DNA of 64,000 nucleotides, from NCBI RefSeq assembly GCF_008692195.1, contig NZ_RXOM01000054.1, positions 124,001 to 188,000 of the forward strand. Direction: 5' to 3'. Positions within the stretch are counted from its first letter, which is position 1, and the number at the start of each line of letters is the position of its first letter. The notes beneath the pieces were generated by a model. The model was not told where the DNA came from and ran no database searches. It saw nothing but the letters and a program-made list of their open reading frames with translations. Of this stretch, positions 1-8,040 are shown piece by piece. Position numbers and translations under genes: made by a program. Source of the stretch: Salegentibacter sp. R32. Its GTDB lineage: Bacteria > Bacteroidota > Bacteroidia > Flavobacteriales > Flavobacteriaceae.

Positions 1-1038
1 TTCTTTATTCATTTCAAGAAATTCCGTTATAGCTAATGTATTTTCATTTTTAAGTGCAGTATTATCTTCAATTAGATATATAAGTAACTCTAAAAGTACA
101 TCTTTTAATTCTCCTGTTACAAAAGGGGAAAGTACCATATCAAAACAATTATCTACTATTTCTACGATACCACTTTTTTGATTATTGTTTATAAGCCAGT
201 CTTTTACTGTTTCATCAGCATCAGTAATCGCAACGATTGTTTCTATTTTCATTTCGGTAAGTTCATCTATCACTTTAACCTCGGGAACTTGGGTAAAGGG
301 TACAGTCACCATCCCACTAGGATAACCTTCTCCACTTGGCATATTTATCGGATTATTTTCAGGTGATGGACTTCCGCCACCGCCTCCGCCTCCGCCTCCG
401 CCTCCAACGACTCCAACACTACCATCTTCAGTATAAAATTTAGCACAAGGTATACTAAAACCTCCTCCATCATTACATAGAGGTTTATGACCACTTTCGC
501 AGCCTGGTTCACCACAACAACATTGAGAAATTTGATCACAACTATGACTTCCAGAACAATTGCAAGGAACATCTCTAGAGGTGGCCATTGGCAAACAAGG
601 ATTGCTTAATATATAACCAAAAACAGGTTCCCACCCTATAGGTTCGTCTGTATCCATATCGTAACGCATAATAAAACCATTGGCATTATCTTCGTTATCT
701 TCTATCACTACTAAATTTTCATAATAGGATTTTACTCCTTCATAGAACTCTTCCCCTAAAGGAACGATCCCTGTACTATACGAAGTACCTAATTCGTTTT
801 TTAAAACATACGTATTACCGTACAACAAATGAGTAAAATTACTTTCCTCTGTATTGATATACTCTTTAAAATCTATTACTTCTGCTTCTGCCGCTTTCCT
901 AGATGCTTTATTAGAGAAATTTTTATTGATCCTATCACTAGAATTTTTTTCAAAGCTTGCTTCTTCATCTTTTTCACAGCTTATCATAATAAGTGCGAAT
1001 ACAGTTAACAGCCCCAAAAGGCTAAGTAGTTTTTTCAT
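1..1038 (-). CDS. Cys-rich, polyglycine-linker lipoprotein (3' end outside window)
   Basis: The frame is open for all 346 codons from the ATG at 1038 to the window edge, so the C-terminus is missing. The N-terminus is a lipoprotein signal: two Lys, a hydrophobic stretch, and a lipobox ending in Cys21 followed by Glu-Lys-Asp. Residues about 148-198 carry ten cysteines, including three in a row, and look like a disulfide- or metal-stabilised knot. Residues 212-222 are eleven consecutive glycines encoded by a GGCGGA-type hexamer repeat. A helical, acidic region follows. I do not recognise the family. The layout (anchor, Cys domain, flexible glycine linker, further domain) suggests a surface lipoprotein that displays a C-terminal domain. 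What that domain does cannot be told from this window. Confidence 0.8.
   Translation of the reverse strand, partial: MKKLLSLLGLLTVFALIMISCEKDEEASFEKNSSDRINKNFSNKASRKAAEAEVIDFKEYINTEESNFTHLLYGNTYVLKNELGTSYSTGIVPLGEEFYEGVKSYYENLVVIEDNEDNANGFIMRYDMDTDEPIGWEPVFGYILSNPCLPMATSRDVPCNCSGSHSCDQISQCCCGEPGCESGHKPLCNDGGGFSIPCAKFYTEDGSVGVVGGGGGGGGGGGSPSPENNPINMPSGEGYPSGMVTVPFTQVPEVKVIDELTEMKIETIVAITDADETVKDWLINNNQKSGIVEIVDNCFDMVLSPFVTGELKDVLLELLIYLIEDNTALKNENTLAITEFLEMNKE
373..405 (-). repeat. Hexanucleotide repeat encoding polyglycine
   Basis: About four tandem copies of CCGCCT with flanking variants (read on the plus strand) encode eleven glycines in the lipoprotein. Hexamer gain or loss would change linker length by two residues without shifting the frame. 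Confidence 0.75.
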
Positions 1039-1392
1039 AATAAATAGTTTAATGGTTAATAAAGTTTTTACAGTTAAAATGGTCAATTATTTGCTTAATA
1101 CTTAAAATTTTAATATTAATTACAAAATAGTGAGGTGTTCTTTCAAAAATCAATCGATTTATATTTAAAATTTGCAGTATCACAATTATAACGTCATTTA
1201 TATAATATTTATTACCTCGTCAAGTATATAATTTAAAAAAATTAAAAAATAAAACTACAAAAATACTGTCTGTGTAAATTGTCAACCAACATATATTATA
1301 CTTAATCTTTTATCTTTCCTAGTAATAAACAATACTTTAACCACTAAATAATTTCTATTTTGCTTATTTTAGAAAAATTTAATTCATTATTT
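1039..1392. other. Divergent intergenic region, A+T rich
   Basis: This 354-bp gap separates the minus-strand lipoprotein from the plus-strand Kelch gene and must hold both promoters. It is strongly A+T rich. A TATTTTG sequence about 35 bases before the Kelch ATG is one base short of the TAnnTTTG consensus. I see no ORF, hairpin or repeat worth naming. Confidence 0.5.
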
Positions 1393-2604
1393 ATGAGAAA
1401 TATAACTACTAAATTATGTACAATCACCTTCTTTTTAACAGGTTTAGCTTTTTCACAGACTTGGGAAAGCAAAACCGGTTTACAGTCTAATGTTAGACAT
1501 CACCCGGTAACATGGGCATTAGATGGTTTTGGCTATGCAACAACAGGAACAGATGTAAACAATAACCCCACAAAAGATTTTTTTAAATATGATCCTACTT
1601 CAGATGCTTGGGAAACTTTAGCAGATTTTCCTGGTCCGGCCCGTAGTTTTTCTATTGGTGGAGTCTATAATGGAGAAGCATATATGGGTTTTGGAGAAGG
1701 ATTTAACGCTGTTTTAAATGATTTATGGAAGTATAATGCTACTACGGAGATGTGGGAAGAATTAAGTTCTTGCCCTTGTACGGGGAGAAAACACCCCACT
1801 TTTACAATTAATGATCAATATGGAAAAATTTATGTAGGAAAAGGAAATAACGCTACAGGAAATTTAAAAGATTGGTGGGAATATGATATCGCTTCAGATT
1901 CTTGGACGCAGCTTATTGATTTTCCTGATACAGCCAGACATCACCCTTATCATTTTTCTATTGGCGATTATAGTTATACGGGGCTTGGGCATGATGCTAA
2001 CCCTCAAGCTGCCAGGGATGATTGGTACCGTTTTGATCCTTCCACCAATTCTTGGGATCAAATGGCAAATGCACCGGGAGCACGGATTGCCGGGACTCAA
2101 TTTGCTTACAACGGTAAAGGATTTGTACTTAGTGGCGACGGGCTAAACCATGAAGCTACAAACCCTTCTATTTTTTGGATGTATGAACCTGCTAGTGACG
2201 AATGGACAGTTTTAAATCCACATCCGGGACCTAGTATTTGGGCGCCGGGTTCATTTATTATTGATGATGTACTCTACTTTTTTGGAGGGGTAGATTTTAT
2301 AAACCAAACCTTCCAAACCGGTATGTGGTCTACTAATCTAAATGAACTGTTGAATGAAGATTCATTTGCTACTGAAACGGTTAAAATATACCCTAACCCT
2401 GCAGAAAATTTTATTTCTATTACTGCTACAAATTCAGATTTAAAAAATTCAAGTGTACATATTTATAGTCTAGATGGAAGATTGGTTAAAGAAGTAAAGG
2501 AAATTAAAAATTTAATAGATGTAAGTAAACTTACATCAGGTATTTACATTATACAAGTTTCTAACGAAGAAAAAACTTCTACTTTTAAATTGGTAAAAAA
2601 ATAG
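1393..2604 (+). CDS. Secreted Kelch-repeat protein with T9SS type A sorting domain
   Basis: A secreted beta-propeller protein. The start at 1393 is preferred over an in-frame start 33 bases upstream because it gives a clean signal peptide (MRNITTKLCTI to AFSQ). The body has about five Kelch-like blades, seen as repeated W-YD/P-S-D-W-L-D/FPG patterns and glycine-rich strands. The last ~75 residues begin at a YPNPA motif and end in a short basic tail (KLVKK), which is the type A C-terminal signal for the type IX secretion system. It is therefore expected to be exported, cleaved and attached to or released from the cell surface. The ligand is unknown. It stands alone between a divergent lipoprotein and a convergent rnr, with a shared terminator downstream. 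Confidence 0.88.
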   Translation: MRNITTKLCTITFFLTGLAFSQTWESKTGLQSNVRHHPVTWALDGFGYATTGTDVNNNPTKDFFKYDPTSDAWETLADFPGPARSFSIGGVYNGEAYMGFGEGFNAVLNDLWKYNATTEMWEELSSCPCTGRKHPTFTINDQYGKIYVGKGNNATGNLKDWWEYDIASDSWTQLIDFPDTARHHPYHFSIGDYSYTGLGHDANPQAARDDWYRFDPSTNSWDQMANAPGARIAGTQFAYNGKGFVLSGDGLNHEATNPSIFWMYEPASDEWTVLNPHPGPSIWAPGSFIIDDVLYFFGGVDFINQTFQTGMWSTNLNELLNEDSFATETVKIYPNPAENFISITATNSDLKNSSVHIYSLDGRLVKEVKEIKNLIDVSKLTSGIYIIQVSNEEKTSTFKLVKK

Positions 2605-2622
2605 AATATTATATCATCATTT

Positions 2623-2660
2623 AAAAATGCTGTTTAAGATAATTTTTAAACAGCATTTTT
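2623..2660. terminator. Bidirectional Rho-independent terminator
   Basis: Arms AAAATGCTGTTTAA and TTAAACAGCATTTT enclose a short loop with A/T runs on both sides. It lies between the convergent Kelch gene and rnr and can serve both strands. Confidence 0.8.
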
Positions 2661-2672
2661 TATACCTTAAAA

Positions 2673-4880
2673 TTATACTTCTACTTCTTCCCTGGCCCCC
2701 ACTAAATTAAAATCTAAATGTCGTTTGACCAAATCTGCATTTTTGACGGTTACGTAAACTTCATCGCCTAATTGAAACACCTTTTTACTTCGTTTTCCTA
2801 CAATGGCAAAGTTTTCTTGGTCAAATTCAAAATGGTCTTCTTTAATATCACGTAGTCGTACCATTCCTTCGCATTTGTTTTGCTCGATCTCTACGTAAAT
2901 TCCCCATTCGGTCACTCCGGAAATTACACCCAAAAATTGTTCGTTTTGGTGATCTTGCATAAACTTTACCTGCATATACTTAATAGAATCCCTTTCAGCA
3001 TTGGTAGCAAACATTTCCATATCGCTACAATGGTTACAACGGCCTTCATATTCTTCTTCATTGGCAGAATTTTTTCCATCTAAATAACGTTGCAATAAAC
3101 GATGCGCCATTACATCTGGATAACGACGTATAGGTGATGTAAAATGAGAATAGTAATCAAACGCTAATCCATAATGACCAATATTGTGCGTACTGTAATA
3201 GGCTTTACTCATGGTACGAATGGTCAACGTATCGACCATATTTTGTTCTTTTTTACCTTGAACATCTTTTAAAAGTCCATTTAAAGAACGGCTCACCGAT
3301 TTTCTATCTTTCAGGTTAAGCTTATACCCAAATTTACCCACCACGTTCTCTAAAGCGGCTAATTTATCGTCGTTCGGTTCATCATGGCAACGGTACACAA
3401 ATGTTTTTTGCGGTTCTTGCTTTCCGATGAATTCAGAAACTTTCTTATTGGCCAAAAGCATAAACTCTTCAATGAGTTTATTGGCATCTTGAGAGGTTTT
3501 AAAATACACGCCAATAGGATCGTTATTTTCATCTAAATTGAATTTCACTTCTACCTTATCAAAAGAAATGGCTCCGCTCGACATTCGCTTAGCTCGCATT
3601 TTTTTGGCCAAACTATCCAAAGTTAAAACAGCTTCTACAATCTCTGGAGTGGTATCATAAAGCTTTCCGGTAAGGGATATTTTATTGGGAATAGTTCCTT
3701 TTTTCGTTTCAATAATATGCTGGGCTTCTTCATAAGCAAAACGGGCATCACTGTAAGTGACGGTTCTCCCAAACCAATTGTTAACTACTTCTGCTTTTTT
3801 GTTAATTTCAAAAACAGCTGAAAAAGTATATTTTTCTTCGTTAGGTCTTAAGGAACACGCGTTATTCGATAAAACTTCAGGAAGCATTGGTACTACCCGA
3901 TCTACTAAATAAATGGAAGTGCCACGTTCGTAAGCTTCTTCATCTAAAATGGTTCCCGGTTCTAAATAATGGGAAACATCGGCAATGTGAATACCAATTT
4001 CATAATTTCCGTTTTCCAGGATTTTAAAACTCAGCGCGTCATCAAAATCTTTCGCGTCTTTCGGGTCTATTGTAAAGGTGAGCGTACCCCGCATATCCCG
4101 ACGCTTTTTTATTTCTTTTTCTTGGATAGAAGTATCTAATTGATTGGCAAATTCTTCTACTTCTTTCGGGAAATCATGCGGTAAACCATTTTCAATTAAA
4201 ATAGTTTGCATCTCGGTTTCGTGTTCACCCGCTTCTCCTAAAACTTCTAAAATCTTACCGGTTGGTGAATCTTTTTTCTCGGGCCAACCTTCCATTTTTA
4301 CTAAAACTACAAGTCCGTTTTTCGTGTCTTTGGTTAAGTTTTCTTTTGGAATAAAAATATCGGTGTACATTTTCGGGTTTTGTATTTCTACAAATCCAAA
4401 ATTGTCGTTGAGGTGCAAAACGCCAACAAAATTTTCTTTTTTGCGTTCCAGCACTTCTACTACTTCGCCTTCGTGCTTTTTATTACTTCTTTTTCGATAC
4501 ACATAAATTTTTACACGGTCACCATCAAAAGCTTTGTTTATATTTTTCTGCGGAATGTAGACATCTTCTTCCAACTCTTCCACAATTACGTAACCATCTT
4601 TACGCGTGGTCATGTCTAGCACACCTTCGTAATAATTTACTTCTTCATTAATTTTAAATTTTCCACGACCTGCTTGTGCAATCTGTTTACTTTTAACCAA
4701 AGTGGCCAACTTTTTAATGATCTGGTTTCTACCATTGGCATTGGTAATATCCAATATAGCTGCTAATTGTTTGTAATTAAAAGTTTCATTTGGATTTTTG
4801 CGAAGTACTTTCAATATTTTTTTTGAAAGTCCGGGTATATTTTTTGAAGTTCTTTTTCGTTTACTTGTTCTCTTTGCCAT
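2673..4880 (-). CDS. rnr: Ribonuclease R
   Basis: A processive 3'-5' exoribonuclease of the RNB (RNase II) family that degrades structured RNA and takes part in rRNA and tmRNA quality control. At 735 aa it matches the usual RNase R length. Order of domains: a basic N-terminal tail and winged helix (about 1-85), two OB/cold-shock domains (about 90-230), the RNB catalytic domain starting at about 250, and a C-terminal S1 domain (about 645-725). The acidic catalytic cluster DPKDAKDFDD lies at about 272-281, with the expected spaced Asp residues. It starts at ATG 4880 in a lysine/arginine-rich tail. It is transcribed away from the candidate origin region and convergently with the Kelch gene. Confidence 0.97.
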   Translation of the reverse strand: MAKRTSKRKRTSKNIPGLSKKILKVLRKNPNETFNYKQLAAILDITNANGRNQIIKKLATLVKSKQIAQAGRGKFKINEEVNYYEGVLDMTTRKDGYVIVEELEEDVYIPQKNINKAFDGDRVKIYVYRKRSNKKHEGEVVEVLERKKENFVGVLHLNDNFGFVEIQNPKMYTDIFIPKENLTKDTKNGLVVLVKMEGWPEKKDSPTGKILEVLGEAGEHETEMQTILIENGLPHDFPKEVEEFANQLDTSIQEKEIKKRRDMRGTLTFTIDPKDAKDFDDALSFKILENGNYEIGIHIADVSHYLEPGTILDEEAYERGTSIYLVDRVVPMLPEVLSNNACSLRPNEEKYTFSAVFEINKKAEVVNNWFGRTVTYSDARFAYEEAQHIIETKKGTIPNKISLTGKLYDTTPEIVEAVLTLDSLAKKMRAKRMSSGAISFDKVEVKFNLDENNDPIGVYFKTSQDANKLIEEFMLLANKKVSEFIGKQEPQKTFVYRCHDEPNDDKLAALENVVGKFGYKLNLKDRKSVSRSLNGLLKDVQGKKEQNMVDTLTIRTMSKAYYSTHNIGHYGLAFDYYSHFTSPIRRYPDVMAHRLLQRYLDGKNSANEEEYEGRCNHCSDMEMFATNAERDSIKYMQVKFMQDHQNEQFLGVISGVTEWGIYVEIEQNKCEGMVRLRDIKEDHFEFDQENFAIVGKRSKKVFQLGDEVYVTVKNADLVKRHLDFNLVGAREEVEV

Positions 4881-5057
4881 CTACTATCTTCTTCTCTACT
4901 TAATTTGTTAAAAATTAAAAATACATTTAAAAATCAAGAATGCTATTCTTTTAAATTAAAGTTTTGTTAAGTGAACACTAAACTGAATAATAGAAGATTA
5001 TCTGAAATAATTAAAGATAAAATAACTTAAAAATGTTAATCGTATCTTAAAATATAT

Positions 5058-5065
5058 TAACTTTG
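5058..5065 (+). promoter_or_regulatory. -7 box, TAACTTTG
   Basis: An exact match to the Bacteroidota -7 consensus TAnnTTTG just upstream of the small ORF at 5086. The predicted transcription start is near 5072, which leaves a very short leader. The -33 element is weak. Confidence 0.45.
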
Positions 5066-5085
5066 TCGTATAAATGTTAAAAATT

Positions 5086-5244
5086 ATGTACAAACAACGA
5101 CGTTTATACTTACTTTTTTTCTTGATTTTTACCTTAGGTTTTGCGTACTTATTGGTAACCATTAATACGTTTTTAAGTTCTAAAAATGAGCCTGAAATAA
5201 TTCATAGAACTTCCACTACTTCAGTACATTTCAGAAAATATTAA
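5086..5244 (+). CDS. 52-aa single-pass membrane peptide
   Basis: A small ORF (MYKQRRLYLLFF...). A basic N-terminus (KQRR) is followed by one hydrophobic helix of about 20 residues (LYLLFFLIFTLGFAYLLVTI) and a short polar tail rich in Ser/Thr. An in-frame ATG four codons upstream (5074) is also possible. A good -7 box lies directly upstream, and the stop is 35 bases before the DUF2007 gene, so the two may be one transcript. By shape it resembles small inner-membrane peptides with Nin-Cout topology. No family is recognised. Confidence 0.5.
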   Translation: MYKQRRLYLLFFLIFTLGFAYLLVTINTFLSSKNEPEIIHRTSTTSVHFRKY

Positions 5245-5279
5245 GATTTAAAAGCGTATTTTAGTCTTTTCAAAATGCT

Positions 5280-5519
5280 ATGAAAGACTATTTACATTTA
5301 GCTACCTTTAGTAATCCCTTTCAATATGCCGTTTTAAAATCTATTTTAGAACGCGAAGAAATCCGTTTTTTCTTTCAGAATGAAACCGTTCTTGGGATTA
5401 TGCCTTTTCATTCTTCTCCCACCGGAGGCATCCATTTAAAAATTCACCCAGAAGATTTTCAAGAAGCAAAAATCCTTTTAGAAGAATTCAATTACACTTC
5501 CCATTTAAAAATAATCTAA
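5280..5519 (+). CDS. DUF2007 family protein
   Basis: A 79-aa cytoplasmic protein with the DUF2007 pattern: a short first strand (LHLATFSNPFQY), a helix (AVLKSILEREEIRFFF) and a closing segment GGIHLKIHPEDFQEAKILLEEF that resembles the ferredoxin-like fold of this family. DUF2007 members are called putative signal-transducing proteins, but no reaction has been established that I know of. It follows the small membrane peptide and precedes the gene-free region with DnaA-like boxes. Confidence 0.8.
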   Translation: MKDYLHLATFSNPFQYAVLKSILEREEIRFFFQNETVLGIMPFHSSPTGGIHLKIHPEDFQEAKILLEEFNYTSHLKII

Positions 5520-5598
5520 ACCAGAGTTGTTATTAACAGTACTAATAATAATTATCTTTCTTTTTTAAATTTTAAAATCTAAATGATGATATATGATA

Positions 5599-5679
5599 GC
5601 TTGTGAATAGCGGTAAATTTTGTTGAAATTAAATTTTGATTTCTCATTATTGAATGAAATTCAACAACTATTCACAAGC
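5599..5679. repeat. Long inverted repeat (hairpin) carrying DnaA-like boxes
   Basis: The outer arms GCTTGTGAATAG (5599-5610) and CTATTCACAAGC (5668-5679) are perfectly complementary. An inner pair TTGTTGAA (5620-5627) and TTCAACAA (5660-5667) extends the structure. It lies in the candidate origin region and is not followed by a T run, so a terminator role is unlikely. Confidence 0.7.
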
Positions 5680-6017
5680 CTTGTTAATTTTAAATGCTTG
5701 AAAATGAAATTAATTTTACACTTTATTAACAATTATCAAACCTTATGTTGATATCGAAAAAGTGAATTGTTTAATTGAAAAATTGATGTTGATAACCTGT
5801 TTTTGACTATGAATAACTTTTTACTAGAAACTGAAAAACTTATTTGGTAAATACGAAAAATTATCCTGATTGAATTTTTTCTGAGATAATCAAAAAAACT
5901 TTGTCAGATTTCATGTATAGTTATTCACATTTCCTGTTAATTTTTAAAATTTTGAAAACAAGCACTTTAAAAAATTTAATTAACAAGCATAATTCTTCCC
6001 GTTAATAAGCGATTATT

Positions 6018-6025
6018 TACCTTTG
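6018..6025 (+). promoter_or_regulatory. -7 box of rpiB, TACCTTTG
   Basis: An exact TAnnTTTG match 25 bases before the rpiB ATG. The predicted transcription start is near 6032. Confidence 0.6.
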
Positions 6026-6050
6026 TAAACTAACTTTTAAACCCAATCTC

Positions 6051-6482
6051 ATGAAAATTGCCATCGGTAACGACCACGCTGGTACAGATTATAAAAACCA
6101 AATTGTGAAATATCTTGAAAGTAGGGATATTGAAGTAGTTAATTACGGTACCAATGAAGCCGACAGTGTAGATTATCCAGATTTTGTTCATCCTGTTGCC
6201 AATGATGTAGAAGATGAAAAAGTACATTTAGGGATTATTATCTGCGGAAGTGGTAACGGTGCTGCGATGACTGCCAATAAACATCAAGGAGTTAGAGCGG
6301 CTTTATGTTGGACTAAAGAATTGGCACAATTGGCCCGTGAACATAACGATGCGAATGTATTGAGTATTCCTGCCAGATTTACTTCGTTACCACAAGCAGT
6401 AGAAATGGTAAAAATATTTTTGGATACACCATTTGAAGGCGGAAGACACCAACGTCGTGTAGATAAAATTGCTTGCCAATAA
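6051..6482 (+). CDS. rpiB: Ribose-5-phosphate isomerase B
   Basis: Interconverts ribose-5-phosphate and ribulose-5-phosphate in the non-oxidative pentose phosphate pathway (cytoplasm). At 143 aa it has standard RpiB length. The N-terminal GNDHAG segment binds the phosphate sugar. The active-site cysteine lies in GIIICGSGNG (about residue 66), and the EHNDANVLSIPAR and GGRHQRRVDKI segments are typical of the LacAB/RpiB family. It has its own -7 box, and is followed after 3 bases by the CDF transporter and then the acetyltransferase, so the three form a probable operon. Confidence 0.96.
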   Translation: MKIAIGNDHAGTDYKNQIVKYLESRDIEVVNYGTNEADSVDYPDFVHPVANDVEDEKVHLGIIICGSGNGAAMTANKHQGVRAALCWTKELAQLAREHNDANVLSIPARFTSLPQAVEMVKIFLDTPFEGGRHQRRVDKIACQ

Positions 6483-6485
6483 TAG

Positions 6486-7388
6486 ATGCATCAACATTCC
6501 GGACATACCCACCATGCCGTAAAAGGCAAAAACCTCTGGTATTCCATATTGTTGAATATTGGGATTACCGTAGCTCAAGTAATTGGTGGTTTGGTAAGTG
6601 GGAGTTTATCCTTACTATCAGACGCCTTGCATAACTTTAGTGATGTAGTTTCGTTAATCATCAGCTACATTGCTAATAAAATTGCCGGCAAGGAAGCTTC
6701 TTACAATAAAACTTTTGGTTATAAACGAGCTGAAATTATAGCCGCATTCGTCAATGCACTTTCCTTAATAGTAATTGCCATTTTATTAATTAAAGAAGCC
6801 GCGGTGCGGTTTTTTAATCCGCAACCTATTGAATCTAATATGGTAATTTGGTTAGCCATCTTAGCTATTGCCGGCAATGGTTTTAGTGTTTTATTAATGA
6901 AAAAAGACAGTAAAACCAACATGAATATGCGTTCGGCCTATTTACACTTATTGACCGATATGCTCGCTTCCGTAGCAGTTCTAGTGGGCGGTTTATTAAT
7001 GAAATTTTATCAAGTTTACTGGGTAGATAGTTTATTAACAGCTGCGATTGCTTTATACTTAATTTTTGTAGGTTGGGATTTACTTCGTGAGAGTTTTAGG
7101 GTATTAATGCTGTTTACTCCGCATGAAATTCCGTTAAAAGCCATTGCTTCCAAGGTTTGCGAAATTGAAGAAATTAAAAATATGCACCATATTCACGTTT
7201 GGCAATTAAACGAAAATGAAGTGCATTTAGAAGCGCATGTCGATTTTAATAAAGATATCACCCTTTCTGAATTTGATAAGGTACTGATGAAAATTGAAAA
7301 AAAAATTAAAGAATTTGGAGTAAACCACATCAATATTCAACCGGAATTTAATAAACCCGACAATAAATCAATCATCGTTCAAGATTAA
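6486..7388 (+). CDS. Cation diffusion facilitator (Zn/Co/Cd efflux, CzcD/ZitB type)
   Basis: An inner-membrane divalent cation/proton antiporter of the CDF family, most likely exporting zinc. The 300-aa protein has a His-rich N-terminus (MHQHSGHTHH), six predicted membrane helices, and the metal-site Asp residues in SLLSDALHNFSD (helix 2) and HLLTDMLAS (helix 5). The C-terminal cytoplasmic domain contains HHIHVWQLNENEVHLEAHV, the CDF ferredoxin-like metal-binding fold. It lies 3 bases after rpiB and 3 bases before the acetyltransferase. Metal specificity is inferred from the HD/HD type helix residues and is not certain. Confidence 0.93.
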   Translation: MHQHSGHTHHAVKGKNLWYSILLNIGITVAQVIGGLVSGSLSLLSDALHNFSDVVSLIISYIANKIAGKEASYNKTFGYKRAEIIAAFVNALSLIVIAILLIKEAAVRFFNPQPIESNMVIWLAILAIAGNGFSVLLMKKDSKTNMNMRSAYLHLLTDMLASVAVLVGGLLMKFYQVYWVDSLLTAAIALYLIFVGWDLLRESFRVLMLFTPHEIPLKAIASKVCEIEEIKNMHHIHVWQLNENEVHLEAHVDFNKDITLSEFDKVLMKIEKKIKEFGVNHINIQPEFNKPDNKSIIVQD

Positions 7389-7391
7389 ACT

Positions 7392-7847
7392 ATGCTTCAA
7401 ATTGAAACCAAGACTTTTGAAGAATTAACAACTATTGAATTATACGAAATACTTCAACTCCGCTCCGAAGTTTTTGTGGTCGAGCAAGATTGCATTTATC
7501 AAGATATTGATGGAAAAGACGAGAAAGCACTTCATATTCTTGGGAAAAAAGAAGGTAAAATTGTGGCTTACACCCGTTGTTTTGCGCCAAATATTTATTT
7601 TGAAGAAGCCGCAATTGGTCGTGTTGTTGTTAAAGAAACCCAACGAAAATTTGGTTACGGTCACGAAATTTTAAAAGCTTCGGTAGATGAAATTGAGCAG
7701 CGATATAAAACTTCAACCATCAAACTTTCTGCACAACAATACCTCACTCATTTTTATGAAGCGCATGACTTTAAGCAAATAGGTGAAGGCTATTTAGAAG
7801 ATGGCATTCCGCATATCGCCATGCTAAGAAAACCTGTAGTGAATTAA
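7392..7847 (+). CDS. GNAT family N-acetyltransferase, ElaA-like
   Basis: A 151-aa acetyltransferase closely matching the ElaA pattern: LYEILQLRSEVFVVEQ near the start, the IDGKDEKALHILG segment, an acetyl-CoA-binding core (GRVVVKETQRKFGYGHEI), and the C-terminal signature HFYEAHDFKQIGEGYLEDGIPH split across two blocks. The substrate of ElaA proteins is not established. It is the last gene of the probable rpiB operon. Confidence 0.88.
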   Translation: MLQIETKTFEELTTIELYEILQLRSEVFVVEQDCIYQDIDGKDEKALHILGKKEGKIVAYTRCFAPNIYFEEAAIGRVVVKETQRKFGYGHEILKASVDEIEQRYKTSTIKLSAQQYLTHFYEAHDFKQIGEGYLEDGIPHIAMLRKPVVN

Positions 7848-8010
7848 GAAATTAAAAATTCGTCCTTTCGAGTGATTTTGTGCAGTGAAACGAAGTAAAA
7901 TTATATCGAGAACAGAATTATAATTTCAATCGAATTGACGGTCTTGAAGTTAAAATAGTAATTTACATAAAGTTAAACCCATAGCTTTTGGTAGAAGCGG
8001 CATTTATAAT

Positions 8011-8018
8011 TACTTTTG
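8011..8018 (+). promoter_or_regulatory. -7 box of the SulP gene, TACTTTTG
   Basis: An exact TAnnTTTG match 22 bases before the ATG at 8041. The rest of the gap 7848-8010 holds a degenerate repeat-like stretch (CGTCCTTTCGAGTG onward) and nothing else I can name. Confidence 0.6.
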
Positions 8019-8040
8019 CACGCTTAAAATTTTAGCGGGC

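Larger units (their letters stand above)
5521..6050. other. Gene-free A+T-rich region with DnaA-box-like sites (candidate oriC)
   Basis: About 530 bp without a gene, very A+T rich. It holds a perfect TTATTCACA at 5921-5929 (E. coli DnaA box consensus TTATNCACA), inverted CTATTCACA sites at 5602-5610 (minus) and 5668-5676 (plus), TTATCAACA on the minus strand at 5787-5795, and a weaker ATATCAACA (minus) at 5746-5754. The two CTATTCACA sites form the arms of a long hairpin (see separate entry). Flanking genes rnr and rpiB diverge from it. This could be the chromosome origin or a DnaA-binding locus. I cannot compute GC skew or confirm it here. Confidence 0.4.

Noticed and set aside
178-366. Plus-strand ORF of 62 aa
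   Set aside because: Lies antisense inside the edge lipoprotein, whose minus-strand frame has a lipobox and runs open to the edge.
5599-5679. Terminator reading of the long inverted repeat
   Set aside because: It has a loop of more than 30 bases between the inner arms and no T run after it.
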